NCBI GenBank assembly: GCA_037957365.1
Contig: JARHVA010000349.1
Coordinates: 4,977,001 to 5,041,000 of the forward strand
DNA length: 64,000 bases
Direction of reading: 5' to 3'
DNA from: Torreya grandis
Taxonomy: Eukaryota; Streptophyta; Pinopsida; Cupressales; Taxaceae
Shown here: positions 25,645 through 38,270 of the stretch, one piece after another
Position numbering within the stretch: the first letter of the stretch is position 1
How the letters are laid out: each line of letters begins with the position of its first letter
Program-made: the position numbers and the translations under genes
Notes under the pieces: generated by a model
The model's input: only the letters and a program-made list of their open reading frames with translations
Database searches by the model: none
What the model was told of the DNA's origin: nothing

Positions 25645-27084
25645 AAAGAATCATCAAAATTAAAAATAGTAGTGTTTACCTCAACAATGTGCAAATTGGA
25701 CTCAGCCATAAGCTTGGATAGACCCATCTCTCTTACTAACTTGGTGGTGTAAATATCCATGTCATACTCTTGTAACTTGTTGACCCATATATATCTATTT
25801 ATAGATAATTCATTCTAAGTTAAAATGTCCTTGACCATGGTGTGTGGGATGTAGGCAATAATATTTAAACTTAGAATATTTGGTCTGAATGTTTTAACAA
25901 CCTTCAAAAGAGTGAAATATTTTTTTCCATGATGGTGTAGTTTAGCTCAGGACCTTACATGGATTTGTTAAAGAAATCTATGGGCTAATCATGACCATCC
26001 TCATTATTTTTCAATAGAATAGTAGTAATAGTATTTTATGATTTAAAAGAGAGTATCTACAATGGCTTTGTGTAATCAAGCCTAGACAAAATAGGGGTAG
26101 ACATTAAAGCTCCCTTAATGTCACTAAATGCTTGCACAACCTTCTCCTCCCATTTGATGGTCAGGTCCTTCTTTAACATGAAAGTAATATGTAGGGTAAT
26201 CTATATAAAATTGGACACAAACCTCCTATACAAAATTAATTTGTCTAAAGAAAGACTAAATTCCTTTCTTGGACTACAATATAGGCTCTATGTCAATGGC
26301 TTCGACCCTTTTGGGGTCAATCATGACACCATCGTTAGACACTATATATCCCAATAACTTAGCATTTTATATTACAAAGTGACACTTCTTTGGGTTAATA
26401 AAAATGACAAACTCCCTACATCTATGCATCACCTTTTATAGATGCTCCAAAATGGTCTTCTCTAGTCTTAGAGTACACTATAAAGTCATCCTAATACATA
26501 ACAATGAACATACATTATCCCTATAAAATCAACACCCATATCCTATTAGAACATCACAATAAAATTCACCTTAAATTCCTTCATCACAACCTAGTTGTAC
26601 CTTAATAAGCCATCTAAATTAGACAACATTTATAATCTAGTGACACTTTGTAGCAGGTTCTCTATATTGGGTAGGGGATAATTATGTTTTAAATAAGCCT
26701 TATTTAGATTCTTTAAATATACACACAAGCAAATGCCCCCATTTTTATTTCTTATAGGACTAAATTTGTAGCCCATGATGAATACCTAATAGGATGAATG
26801 ATACCACCCTCCCTTAGCTTCTTTAATTCATGCCTCATCTTGGTGGCCAAGATGGGTTTAATAAGTCTCTATTTATACTTGAAAGGCTTGTTATTAGGCT
26901 GTAATGGGATGATGTGATAGAATAATTCTTGCCTATGCTCTTTTACCTTATAATAATAACATGCTGAGAACTCATGGTACTTCCTTAATAGTTGCATGTA
27001 AGCTTTCTTCTCACCTGCACTTGAGTGAGTACCCAACCAAACCTTTCTTAGATTTTCATGAGAACCCAAGTTAGAATTAGTCAC
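25645..27084 (-). pseudogene. pol: Element B reverse transcriptase and RNase H remnant
   Basis: Open stretch 27084-26869 gives the typical pre-RT segment (HSSAGEKKAYMQLLRKYHEF, then IPLQPNNKPFKYK). RT continues ELKKLREGGIIHPIRYSSWA. At about 26485-26493 the active-site box reads MY, stop, DDFIVYSKTRED, so both catalytic Asp codons survive beside a stop. The RNase H and connection region at about 26090-25650 reads GPELNYTIMEKNISLF and later KLMAESNLHIVE. Order and spacing are normal for Ty3/gypsy. Unlike element A there is no room for another RNase H between protease and RT. Many stops make it dead. Confidence 0.8.
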
Positions 27085-27339
27085 ATCTTTTTAAATGAAT
27101 GAGACTCTCAACTTGATTCTATCAACTCCATCAAAATATGCCTATAGACTTACTAATCCCCTTGGGATCATATTTGTCTTTAGCTAAATGATGTCCTTCC
27201 CAAACAAGGTTTCTTTCCCATCACAAATCTGAACCATTTACATGATAGTAGCATTCCCCACTTACGTGGGTAGTCTAAAACTACCACATCCATGTTAAAG
27301 TACTTTCTTTGATACATTACCAACTATAAAACTAACCCC

Positions 27340-27540
27340 TTGACTTGTCCAACAACTGGAACCTCTCATGAGTCCATGGCATAACACTTTCTAAAGGCTA
27401 ACGTGATCTTTACTCCAAGCTTATTGAGGACACCCAAGGGCATCATATTACAAGAAGCTCAAAAATCAAACATGTATTTGTGAAAAATCAAACCATTGAT
27501 TAGTAGGGTTGTATAAAATAGATCCACACTTAGCTAAATT
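27340..27540 (-). pseudogene. pol: Element B aspartic protease remnant
   Basis: The minus strand reads VDLFYTTLLINGLIFHKYMF followed by DF, a stop, and ASCNMMPLGVLNKLGVKI. This is the retropepsin active-site region of plant Athila/Tat-like elements, where DSGAS is usual. The catalytic Asp codon remains but the Gly codon is a stop, so it is inactive. It lies between gag and RT as expected. Confidence 0.8.
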
Positions 27541-29510
27541 TTTATAATTGTAGTTCCCAAATAGACCTATGAAGTAGGTTCAATAATCTCTTCTTATTCT
27601 TTATCTTCTTTTGGGGATGCTTGGGGCAACTCAATTTTATTTAACATTAACCTTTCACCAAATTCCAAATATTTAAAGGCCCTCTTCCTATGTTTAGGTA
27701 TTCATAATAGTTCAATAAATGGCATGATGACTTTTATTTGACCCAACACTTGATACATATCACACACACACACACACTATTGAAGAAGAGGCATATTTGG
27801 TGGAAGGGTAACAACACCTTCATCTAGAATAAAGTAACTTAAGGTTTGAAGTGGAGTAGGCTAGGGTGGATTTGAATATATAACAATAGCCTTTAAAGAT
27901 GGATTTTGTTTAAACTCATTTACACCCTTGGGGATGCTAGATAATATGGGTGTTCTATTGATCTTAGTAGGAGCACCTCTGGGCTTAATATCTTGGGACA
28001 TGGGTGTTATATTAGAAGCTTTTAAGATTTCTAAATCTTTATTTACTTCATTTCTTGCATTCCTTACCTTTGATTTTGTAGGGGCAATGTCTTGAGGAGC
28101 AACACCTGGTTGCCTACTTCTTAGTTGTATTCCTTATTTTGGGTAGATGTTGCATTAATTAACAGTTTCCTATCCTCAACTAATGGAATTACCCTATGAT
28201 ATTTCTTAATCATCATAGAGTGTAAGTGATCATAATCATGGATGGGAAATTCATATGGTTGTGCCATATTTACATAATATGTAAAGTCAAAATTTGGGAC
28301 ACTCTCCATTTTGGTAGTGCTCCAGAGCTAATCAACCATAGTATCATCTAGCAATTCCATGGAGGTAGTTGATACACATTAAGCACTTTGAAAATAAAAC
28401 ATAAAAATATCATATTTAGAGGGTGCATGTTCAGGTTAATCTAAATCTTCATCAACTTGTTCAGAAGTATCACATGGAGGGTATAGATGGAATCACTTGT
28501 CACACCAATCAATATCTAAATCAAAATTCAAAACATTTACCTTGTCATTTAAAGGATCGGGCACCTCCTTTCTAGACCCTCTATGTATAGTTTCTATCTA
28601 TTTTATCTTCACATGTAGGCCTCTTCACTTTATCATTATCTCTATTTTGGAAAGTAGGCCCTCTTGGTACCTAATTCAGATTTGGATCCTACTCATTGTT
28701 GGTAGACACTTGAGGGAACCCATTTTTAGCTCTAGCCAATTTGTAGGACATTTTTTAACAACAAAGGCCAAAGTTTTGATAGTTTCATCCAAGTTGGCTA
28801 TCTTTGTGGGCTATGTCTTTTTTGGATTGAACAATTTCACATTAACTCATTTGTTCATGGGCTTTCCCATAGCCTTGATGTTTTTCTTAATTTGGATGGC
28901 CATATTGAATGCCAACTTCAGGTCAGTGGAAGCCTTATCCCTCAAGAAATACACAACCTTCTTATCAAAGTCATTACAATACTTTATCAAGCATATTGTA
29001 TTACTGGGTTTGATGTTTTTGGGTAGCCATAGCATGGTATTGATGAATCATGTGTTAAATTCCTACACACACTCATTAAGATTCTTTTTTATGTTTTCAA
29101 ATTCAACCAAAATAAACTTTGGATCAATCTTAGCACCATAATTAATTCTAAAAATATTTTGCATCTCTTCCCATGAATTAGTGTATCTAGTGGGAAGGGA
29201 ATTGAACCATTCATGAACATCTTCCTCTATCATGTGTACAAACAACTTGATGCACACATTCTCATACTCAACCTCATAATCTTTAATAATATTTTTGAAG
29301 GACCTCATGTACTAATCATCACTCACTACATCATTCCCTTGAAACTTTGGAAGGCATTTCCTTACTTCATTTAGGACTTCATTAGGATAGCCAGCCATTT
29401 CATAAAAATTAATAGGCCTAAATTTGGGAATGTGAAATTTAGGACATGCATTATCATTTTGGTCCCTATACCTCATGATTGGTTTAATAAGAGGTTCAAG
29501 AATAATTGGA
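27541..29510 (-). pseudogene. gag: Element B gag pseudogene
   Basis: On the minus strand translation starts near 29500 (CPKFHIPKFRPINFYEM, then RKCLPKFQGNDVVSDDQYMR). It runs through the open stretch 29308-29063 (IKDYEVEYENVCIKLFVHMI, then VHEWFNSLPTRYTNSWEEMQ), the capsid core with its conserved Trp residues. At 29035-28847 it reads DFDKKVVYFLRDKASTDLKL, then AIQIKKNIKA, the C-terminal capsid helix region. The rest to 27541 is low in recognisable motifs but includes VLGQIKVIMPFIELL just before the protease, a usual gag-protease linker. A (CA)9 run at about 27761 lies in it. Stops throughout. Confidence 0.75.
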
Positions 29511-30303
29511 AAATGGATATGAGGGGTTGAATGAGGTGGACTTAGTAGATAAGACTTAGGAGGGGATTCAGTTGGTTTGGAAGGAGATGGAAAATAAATG
29601 GGACTATGTGTTTCAAAATTAGTAAAAGATTTATGATAGTCCTCAATAATGGGGGGTGGGGGTCAATAAATATATCGAGATTATCAAAATCTATACAACC
29701 CATAATAGTTAAGCTTCGACCTTCAATAGGCCTCTAACTTGTCCCTTTCTTCTTTGAGGAATACCTAAGGGTGGAATGAGTTTCTTAGATGGGTCACCTT
29801 TGCAAGATGATCTCAGCCTTTCTAGCTTTATAAATAAAAAAATACTCAAAGATAAAATTTAGCAGAATATTCAGAATAGGCACCAATCTTTCTTGAAACT
29901 AGAAAATAAAGTGGGAGTCACCATTAAAATCAAACTTCTAGAATGTAACAGTTGACAAACTATTTGTGATATATGTTGAAATTAGAGTTACTGAAGATTA
30001 ATGAGATAGAGAACAAAGACACTAAAATTTTCAAATTAATGTTTAAAAAGGACAAAACATATTTTATCATGCAATATTAACAGTTATTTGTAATATACTT
30101 AGCAGAAGTCAAATTATCAAACCTTAAAAACTTCTTGGCACATCCCTAGTAGAGTGATGTGATGTTGATAACCAAGATATTTATATTAGTGTAGTAATAG
30201 TAGAGAACTTCACAAGATGAAATATGAGGGCTCTCTACAAGAATTATTGACAACACAAGTGATTAGAAGTTTAGTTTACTCCTTGATAATAATACCAAAA
30301 AAG
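29511..30303 (-). other. Element B leader and primer-site region
   Basis: This lies between the gag start and the 5' LTR. Directly next to the LTR the minus strand reads TTGGTATTATTATCAAGG, which could be a decayed initiator-Met primer site, though with about five mismatches in the core. No open frame of note. Confidence 0.45.
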
Positions 30304-31570
30304 TGTCAGTTCCCATTTGTACACCTCTCTAATTTGACCTTGCACACTTGAATAAATATGGAAAACAATGATGAGAAACCTACTAGTATATCATTATATC
30401 TAGGGAAGGGTTAGATATCAATAATGGATCAGACTAAGAAAATGATTGAGAGGCACCTACAGAGGATATGGCTATCTCCTTGCTACTTTTGGTTCTACCT
30501 AAACCAAGGTGAAAAAACCTAAGGGGTAGCTTGATCACATGGAGGGATTTTTAAATTTAATATTCATGGGGGTTCTTGGCACAAGAAAAAAAATATGAAC
30601 AGAGCATAACCAAGTTTACACACTTCACCCTAAAGCATTGTCACACAAAATGCACAAATGCTCTAAGTCATACACAAACTATTAAATACAAATGAAATTT
30701 TTCATGCAATCTTCATTTTGAAGAATCTTTAATAGCAAATGGACTAAACAAAATACTATGATGCTAGGCTATAAATCACAAACTATAAACACATTCCAAA
30801 TAATTGAGATCTTATGCCTTTGTAAGGCAAACAATACATATATTATGCAAAGGATGTATTATTTACAAGGTAGGATAAGGTAGGACAAGTTAAATTATTA
30901 TAAAATGGAGGGTGGCATATTGTTGGCTTCCAAATATTAAAGTGTCTAGAAATATTTCATGATAATTATTTTTTAGCAAAGATGCATAAAAATTCAAATT
31001 CAAGATAATGGTAAGCACTAAATAATCCTAAAACCCTATAGCATACACTAAAACTAGAATCTCAAATACTTTCTTCTACTAAATTCATGAACCTAAGATC
31101 CCCTTAAAAGGTATTCAATAATTAATTTCCAAATAAAACTATAAAAATGGATTTATAACCTAGGTACATGCTCAAAATGATAATCAATAATGAACACAAA
31201 TCTAAATATCCAATTAATAGAACTTGTAAAACATATTATTGCATTTCATTAACAAGATTCAATAAAGAACCACAAATATTTTCGATTGACTTGAAAATAA
31301 ATATTACAAACATCAACACTTGAAAATGTTTCCATGGGGAAAAGCGTGATGAGATTTGATCTTTTGAAAAGGGAGACACAAACATGATCTTAAATCTTTC
31401 TAATGGTTGTACAGATGCAATCACCTTAGTAAGGGATACAAGATCTACACACAATAGTTGATCCCAAAATAATTTCTATAAAACCTAGAATTAGAGAAAA
31501 ATGGATGCTTAAAATAATGACCTATAACAACCAATAGTGAATAACAACCTTATAATAGAGGGGAAAACCC

Positions 31571-31579
31571 CTATTTATA
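31571..31579 (-). promoter_or_regulatory. TATA-like box in element B 5' LTR
   Basis: The minus strand reads TATAAATAGGGG. It is the counterpart of the box at 21138-21146 in the other LTR and lies in the correct orientation to transcribe gag-pol leftwards. Confidence 0.6.
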
Positions 31580-33059
31580 CATTTTCAATCCTTCCCAAAT
31601 CTGGGACTAATGGGTTGTAATTATGCAAAAACTACATAGCAAACTTTTTTAGTCCCATCAAGATGCTCCCAATTGGAAAATGCCTTTTTTTGTGCCTAAG
31701 ATTTTCATCCATTTACAATAAATCATTGTTATAACTACCTATACAAAGAATTACGAGGACTCAAAACTACGTATAGATGTTCTTGACTGCTTGCTTGCAT
31801 AGCTAGAGGAAAAAAAAATTGAGGATCTAAATAGACATTATCCTCATGTCAAACCATCTAAAGATGCCCCTTTACATCTAATTAAAAGGTGAATTACATG
31901 GTAGAGGATGAACAAACTTGTTACTATGTGTAACCACCTAAATATGCCAATGAATGATTTCTTACACATCTAGAACTTCTTGGAGAATTACCTTTCTTTT
32001 TTATGCATGCCAACGAATATCTTATTCTTGTAATGATGACTCAAGAATGATATAGTTGTGACATAAAATAGAAAATGATCCATGATCATGATTGGAAATA
32101 TTCATTATAGAATGGCTCGTGGACCTTCTATGCTTTGACTCATTTCCTGACCAAGAAAGAGCCATCAAGTTTAAATTTTAGACCAAAGCTTGCCACATAC
32201 TAACATTTGGCATGCCACATCAGATCCAACTAGGCATCCATGGGCTCTAATAATGAATAAGTTTATTAATTATATCTAATATAGACACTTGTCATTTCCT
32301 CTTACAATCTAAGCCCTTTGAAAAATCTATCTTGGCTTGCATTGTTGGATTTACTTCACTCAAGCAAATATGTAATGTTGATTTTGATTTAAAGGATTGA
32401 ATGCCATTAGCTACCTACATGTCTTATACTGAAATGGTACCACTTGGTAGCTCTATAGGTTTTATGTATCCTAATCTATCAATCCTATTGGGATAACACA
32501 CTTTTTTTGAGTGGTGGTCCTGCATTTATTCTAGGCTTTTTTTAAAAGTCTTGACTTAATGCATGCCATAGATTAGATTATGTACAATTGAATGCATACC
32601 ATCGATCTCTAGGAATATGCTTGATCTTTAGCCTATGATCATGTATTAACCTTTCAAATGTTCCCTTATGCCATTATATCTAGCTAGGATGAGCAAATGC
32701 AATCCATCATATCATGATCTAAGGGGTGGGGCATCATTAGATATTGCCTATTTTTGGCCTTGAGGATGTGCCACTTGGCAACCTTATGGGATTCTTGTGT
32801 TCCCTGGACTATGCAACTTTGATCACACATTTTAAAATCATCATGTTCCATACAATTTAATGTCATTATATCTACCTCTATTTGAACTTCATGCATCTAA
32901 AATTGATGCTCACATGACTGTCCTAGGACATTTGAATCCTAATGGCTACCTAGTGTGGCTTAAATTTAACATACATGTGCCTATCAAAAGACATCCATGA
33001 GACCATCATTTTCATAATTTAGAAATTTATTTAGGTAGTTTGTTTCATAATAATTTGGT

Positions 33060-34290
33060 CAATGGGATCTTTGTCTTTGACATTCCTATTTGCTTATCAG
33101 GCCTTTTGTCTTTAGCTTCTCTATCTTCAACTTTTCTTTATCCTTAGCACTTCTACTTTGGGTTTTCCTTCAACACAATTTTCCCTCAACAATTATTTTG
33201 GGAATTATATTAGGATAATTATTTTGGAATAAATTTCTAAGGTAATTTACCTGAATGATTTTGACTTCACACTTTTCCTGTAAGAATTGAGCTTTATCAG
33301 ACCTTTTACATGGGTAAGATGCCCAAAAGAATTTGGTCTTTGGTTTTTCACCTTCATTAGAATAATTATTTCAGAAAAAAATTCCAAAATAATTTACCCA
33401 AAAATATTTTACTTCTACACTTTGTCAAATGAATTTGACCTTAACTCCTTTTGTCTTCATCAAGACAATTGTTTCGGACATTTTATCCAAAACAATTTTC
33501 CTATAGAAATTAAACTTGGTACTTTTACTAAATAAATGTAATTCATTTAGACTTTTTACATAGGCAAAATGCCTGAAGGAAATAAGAATTTTTATTTGCA
33601 ACAAATTTATCAAAAGTACCCTTTGGCCATTTCCCTTCAGCTTTTATAATGGTCCTTTATATCTCTTGAATGTTTCTTTCAGACCTCTTGAAGGTGCCCT
33701 TCGATAATTTTACAAGGGAAAAATTCTTGAAAGAATTGATCCTTTGGGGATTTTGGAAAGGAAAAATGACCCTTCTAAAAGTGCCCTTTGAAAATTTTAC
33801 AAGGGCAAGATATTTAAAGGAAATGACCTTTTAGAGATTCTACAAAGGCAAAATGACCCTTCAAACTTTGTATAGACACTTTAGCCAAAATAAATAAGTC
33901 CTTACATTTATTTCAAGATTTTTGCATAGGAAAAATTCCCAAAGGGTAAGTGCCCTTTGAAATTTTTTCCATGGATAAAAAGTATGAAAAAAATAAGAAT
34001 TTTCACCTTTTTTGAGACAAAGGAATTTTTCAGATTTCTTTTGGGGGAAAAAATCCCAAAGGGCAAGTGCCCTTGAAACTTTTTACTTCAGAAAAAAAGT
34101 ATGAAATAAATGACCCTTTGGATTTTTTGTGAAATAATTAGCCCAATTCAAAATAAGACATTGAATTCCTTCAGACTTTTTGTATAATATAAAATGTATA
34201 ATAGAAATAAGGCTTCAAACTTTGTGTCTGAGACAAAAATCCTGAAGACCTATTTTCATCGAATATTGTGTTCATTCAAAATGCCCAAAA
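33060..34290. repeat. Degenerate hairpin-motif array in element B 5' LTR
   Basis: This is the counterpart of 22620-23920, with AAGGGCAAGTGCCCTT at about 34058 and AAGGGTAAGTGCCCTTTG at about 33943. Units are irregular and diverged. Confidence 0.7.
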
Positions 34291-34464
34291 AATTTGAAGG
34301 GAATGAGACATTCACCAAACAAAGACCAGATTAAGACTAGACATTTTTTACATTAACTTGACCTCCTAAAGGAACACTTAGAGATGGAAGTTAGGATAAG
34401 GACATAGTCATTTACACTTGACAATGGCCTAATTAATTTAGTAAAAATTTTGGGCACTAACGCA

Positions 34465-36946
34465 TACTATACAAACCAACCCAAACAGAGTCATGATTTT
34501 GTAGTGGGAGGTTAGATATGTCAAATGGTGAAGAAAATAGTATTTTTCAATGCCATAGAAGCTCAAAACCATTTTATATCTCTTTCAACCTCATTGGTAG
34601 GTTTAGAGGACTCCGCGGGTTCATGCTCATATCATATAGAGGAGAGAGTGTGGGTGCTTAAGCTCATCACCAGAGGAAGTAAACTCAAGTAGCTTCCATA
34701 CATGGGTATTTTTTTGGGGATTGGTCTCCTATTATTTATGAACATTCCTTAAAAATTTAAGGAATCCATATGCCCCTCTCATTTGCATAAGCCCATTTGA
34801 ACTATACAATATTCAAATAATTTTACCTTATCTACTCAGACTAATCATGGATGTTATTTCCTTGAGTCTTAAGTAGTCCTTCCATAATAAGCTCAACACT
34901 TGAATCACATGTGTGAGTTCACATGGCTAGAAAATCTTCATGACTAGCTCTTATGTATAGTCTTCAAATGTGGTCATGCAAAGGAAAGAATTTTGATGCC
35001 TTCATCAGAGATTATAGATAAGGTTAAAGAGTTTTTAGAAGTGTTTTCATAGGTTATAGATAGGTGGATATATCCATTGGGTTTGTATAGGTAGGTTCCT
35101 TAGGATCTATTCCACATCACTTTTATACTCCTACAATTGTACTATTTTTCCACTATCATTACACTATATTCCTCCATATTTTCATACATCACACTCCTTA
35201 TGACTCTCCACTATCATCCCACTCTATTCATACACCCTTCATTCCAAGGTTAGATCATTCCAAGGTGAAATCCACCCACCATTAAAATCATTAAGGTTAA
35301 TGAAATCATTGGGTATTGAACCTACAAAGCCATATAGTGGGATAAGAACACACATGTGCATCTAAAACCATCCTTTTTAGGACTATTATAGTAGGGTCCC
35401 AAGAGACACTAGGTAGACTATTTGAGGTATGATGACTAGTATGAGTATCATGGAATGTGAATTCTAAAAGTATTGAATGGTTATATGAGATCCTCATACC
35501 AAAAATTTACAAACACTAAATAGGTCACCTCCATCCTATACAAGCTTGGTAATAAAGCCCTATAGTTAGTCATAATGGAAAGTGGTTACATGTGGCATCA
35601 TTGGTCTATATCAGTGTCTCCATCTCACAAGGGATAAGAAGGAAATGTTAATAAAAGTAATATGATTGAGGTTTAGATCATTTGAGAATGTAACCTAGTC
35701 TTTATCACCAATGATAAAGTCATAGTAACATTACACAGGCTTAGAACTACATAAGTATGGGTAGACATGAAACTTAAGCTTGAGTAGAGGGTAAGATATA
35801 CAAAGAAAGGAATGATGGAAGACCATAATCTAAGCCTAATGATAAATTTAATAATATGATAAAAATAATCATTGTCTCAAATGATTCAAGAGATAATGTT
35901 AAAGTCTATACTCAAGACATTCACACTTAAACACACAGTCTGTAGGCAATTTGGAGCTAGTTTGAGCTAAAATTATGATTTGAGACCTATTTAGGCATGG
36001 ATAGATATTTAAAATAATTAAAAATGATCATCATGACCCATTAAATTCATTCATATGTTTAATTAGGAATCAAAAATAGTGGTTATACCCACTATTTTGT
36101 CTTAGACCAAGGCTTGTCTGTTATGGTTAGTGAATTAAAAGGTGCACCATGCTATATAAAGGTTTGTAGACAATATGGAAACCCATAGAAGGTATTATTT
36201 TATTAAATAATGATGTTTTAATATTAATAAACCCCATATAAGTGTTTAAAACCCATAATTTCACTCAATATCCTGAGAGATGGGCTAACATAGTCGAGCA
36301 GATAAGCTTGCACATAGACCCTAGTGCTATCTGGAGGTTAATTCAAGCTATTATATGTAGTTGAATGGAAAATGTAATATGTATGAGGGTTTTTAATACC
36401 TAAAAATAAGGTTTCAAGTTCCAAGAGGTGATTAAGTTGGTTCAAGTGCCTTTAAACCTTGCTCAAGCCATTTTAACTACACATAATTAGTTTAAGGACC
36501 ATCTTCATATGCTCACCTACTCTACCACATGCATGCTCAATGCCCAAGATATTAGGGAATTTTAAGTGTACATATGGAATAAATATCCATGGAATATTTA
36601 TTTGAAGTTAAGGGATAGGTTCTATAAATGAATGTTAAGAACATAGTCACTCAAAACTTCCCACAAATAACCCTAACCTCATCTTTTAATTCTCATATCT
36701 ATAAGCACCCTATGCATGGGAACCTAGCTCATTCATGAGAGATGAACATGTAAATTACCTAAACATCAATGGAATTTAGTCCAATTTTGGATGTTCATAC
36801 TCTATGAATCATTTTTAATATGGTAGATGTCTCAAACCCTACACAAACCCTAAAAATGACTCGATGGTGGAGTTAGTCTCAAAACCCATCTAGATGAGAT
36901 AATTTATCCATGAAATGAACTTTAAGGTCCCTAGACGTCATCTAAG
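34465..36946 (+). repeat. Element A right LTR, piece 2
   Basis: It starts with the TACTA duplication of B and matches the left LTR from about 7360 to 10235 (AGAGGAGAGAG, ACTAGGTAGACTATTT, GACCAAGGCTTGTCTGTTATGG and others). Relative to the left LTR it lacks about 390 bp around 35050-35085 (left LTR about 7940-8380). It ends with CTAAG (36942-36946), the left target duplication of element C. Confidence 0.85.
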
Positions 36947-37106
36947 TGTAGACACCAAAATCGTGTCAACTCCCCTGGTCATCCCCCGTCTTATTCTTCT
37001 TCGCCTATTTAACTCTTGTCGATCACTTTTTCTACCAGCCTTGGCCCTGGCAGCATGTAAAAATGAGCACAGAGCTAAAGCTAGACTCTATCCCCATTGT
37101 GCATCT

Positions 37107-37190
37107 GCCGACGACGGTCGTTACCTGGCCGATGTCACCGACATCAGTCACTTATCAACCGACGTCGGCAATCCTACTGACGTCGGTCAC
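37107..37190. promoter_or_regulatory. Cluster of CpG palindromes (GACGTCGG) in element C LTR
   Basis: Several imperfect copies of a GACCGACGTCGGCA-like palindrome occur here and again at 37778-37877. The 3' LTR has the same clusters at about 44863-44945 and 45520-45615. TGACGT and ACGTCA cores resemble bZIP binding sites in plants. A regulatory role is inference. Confidence 0.45.
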
Positions 37191-37479
37191 CTTTCCATTA
37201 TCCGTTATCAGTTATCATTCGGTTCCCAATCGGTTTCCCGAACAGTTATCGAACCGTCTCTCAAACCGTCCCTTGCCTTCATCAGCATCCGCCAATCGAT
37301 CAATCAATTAATCAATTAATCAATCAATCAATCCATCAAGCCCAAACTCTGACATTCATAGACTCTTGCAATCAACACTCTCGCGATTAACCAACTCCGG
37401 CATCAACCAATCTATGTTCGCTTCAATCCGGTACTGCATAGACAACTTCAACAACGTCAATCATGTCTTTGCACTGTGA

Positions 37480-37488
37480 CAGGTAAGT
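37480..37488 (+). promoter_or_regulatory. Consensus 5' splice-donor-like site in element C LTR
   Basis: CAG|GTAAGT is a perfect plant donor match, followed by a T-rich stretch. Acceptor-like sites (T-rich tract then CAG) follow at about 37979-37989 (TTTTTTTATCAG), 38085-38103 and 38163-38171. The 3' LTR keeps the GTAAGT (about 45226) although its upstream base pair is TAG. Possibly an intron in the element's leader. Confidence 0.4.
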
Positions 37489-38251
37489 ATTCTCATCTGT
37501 TTATTTTTCTCTTTGGTTATTGCTTGCTTGCTATTTCCATACTCTATATTCTATCCAGACTTGTCCTTCGGCAAAACCCTAGAGCCTGTTTAGACTCGAC
37601 CTTATCTTGACTAGATCCTGTCCAAAACCCTGCCCATAACCTATCCAAAACCTTGCCTAGACTCTGCCCTGACTTTGTCTCGACTCCATCAGATCCTATC
37701 CCGACCCTGTCAAGACCCTATCCCAACTCTGTCAGACCTTCTGCAACTCGTCCAGACTCTGTCCAGAACCTGCCCTGACCAACGCCGGTCACTACCCCGA
37801 CCGACGCTGGCAGTTTGACTGACACCGGCACATTCCCTGACCGACGCTGGCACCACAGAGACTGACACCGACGACTGTGTAGAACATTTTACTTCATTAT
37901 CAGGTATGCATTTTATTTTCTATCCTTTATTTCTCTCATTTTATCTTTTATATCTACTTCAGTCCAATATTTTGCACTTTTTTTATCAGTGGGTTGATAT
38001 CCTTCTAGGAAGTCTTCGTACTTCTGGGATCGGGCGTTTGCCTGACAGCCCACCATATCCTTTGACTAACATTTTTCTGTGTTTCAGCCTTTCTTCTTCG
38101 CAGGTGTCATTCCTCCACAGCCAAAGAGGAGAATCTTCCAACGTCTGATTTCGGTGCGCATATCTTTATCAGGTACTTCTAGCCTTGACCATTTCTTTTA
38201 GTTTCTTATTTCTTCTTTGAATGTAGAAAGCAATTTTGCATAGAAACATTC

Positions 38252-38270
38252 TGGCACGCCCGATGGGACC
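38252..38270 (+). other. Element C primer binding site
   Basis: TGGCACGCCCGATGGGACC begins three bases inside the LTR end. To my recollection this type is seen in plant Tat/Retand elements. I could not assign the tRNA with confidence. Confidence 0.7.

Larger units (their letters stand above)
19876..34464 (-). mobile_element. Element B: Ty3/gypsy retrotransposon nested in A's right LTR
   Basis: It is bounded by 4.2-kb LTRs (19876-24075 and 30304-34464) and flanked by TACTA at 19871-19875 and 34465-34469. The unoccupied site is seen in A's left LTR at 7360-7364. Coding remnants and a TATA-like box in both LTRs show minus orientation, so the right LTR is the 5' one. Internal order on the minus strand is gag, protease, RT, RNase H, integrase. 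Every gene is broken. LTRs differ by roughly 15-20% by eye. Confidence 0.9.
30304..34464 (-). repeat. Element B 5' LTR (right copy)
   Basis: It starts TGTCAG at 30304 and ends CGCA at 34464, immediately before the TACTA duplication. It is collinear with 19876-24075. The TATA-like box is at 31571-31579 on the minus strand and the hairpin-rich array at 33060-34290. Confidence 0.88.
36947..38248 (+). repeat. Element C 5' LTR (1302 bp)
   Basis: It matches 44700-45991 almost base for base and ends CATAGAAACA. It contains two clusters of GACGTCGG-type palindromes, an (AATC)n run at about 37297-37340, a block of CCTGTCC/ACCCTATCC degenerate repeats (about 37565-37770), and splice-like signals. A TATTTAA string at about 37005 is a possible TATA box. 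Confidence 0.95.

Noticed and set aside
26118..26357. Plus-strand open frame of 79 codons within element B
   Set aside because: Shadow of the minus-strand RT region, whose YxDD box lies just upstream on that strand.
27761..27777. (CA)9 run
   Set aside because: Short simple repeat inside a decayed gag. Ordinary in plant DNA.
28497..29141. Plus-strand open frame of 214 codons with hydrophobic stretches that look like membrane segments
   Set aside because: It is exactly antisense to the gag of element B, whose minus-strand translation has recognisable capsid motifs. The hydrophobic look comes from the reverse complement of Lys/Glu-rich coding sequence.
36915..37319. Open frame of 134 codons in the element C 5' LTR, with a counterpart at 44557-44964
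   Set aside because: It begins outside the element, spans the insertion junction, and its counterpart starts in the 3' region. Open in both LTRs because the LTRs are nearly identical and C-rich. No known domain.
37906..38148. Open frame of 80 codons near the end of the C LTR, repeated at 45649-45891
   Set aside because: It lies across the T-rich tracts and splice-like sites of the LTR and has no domain. Conservation simply reflects LTR identity.
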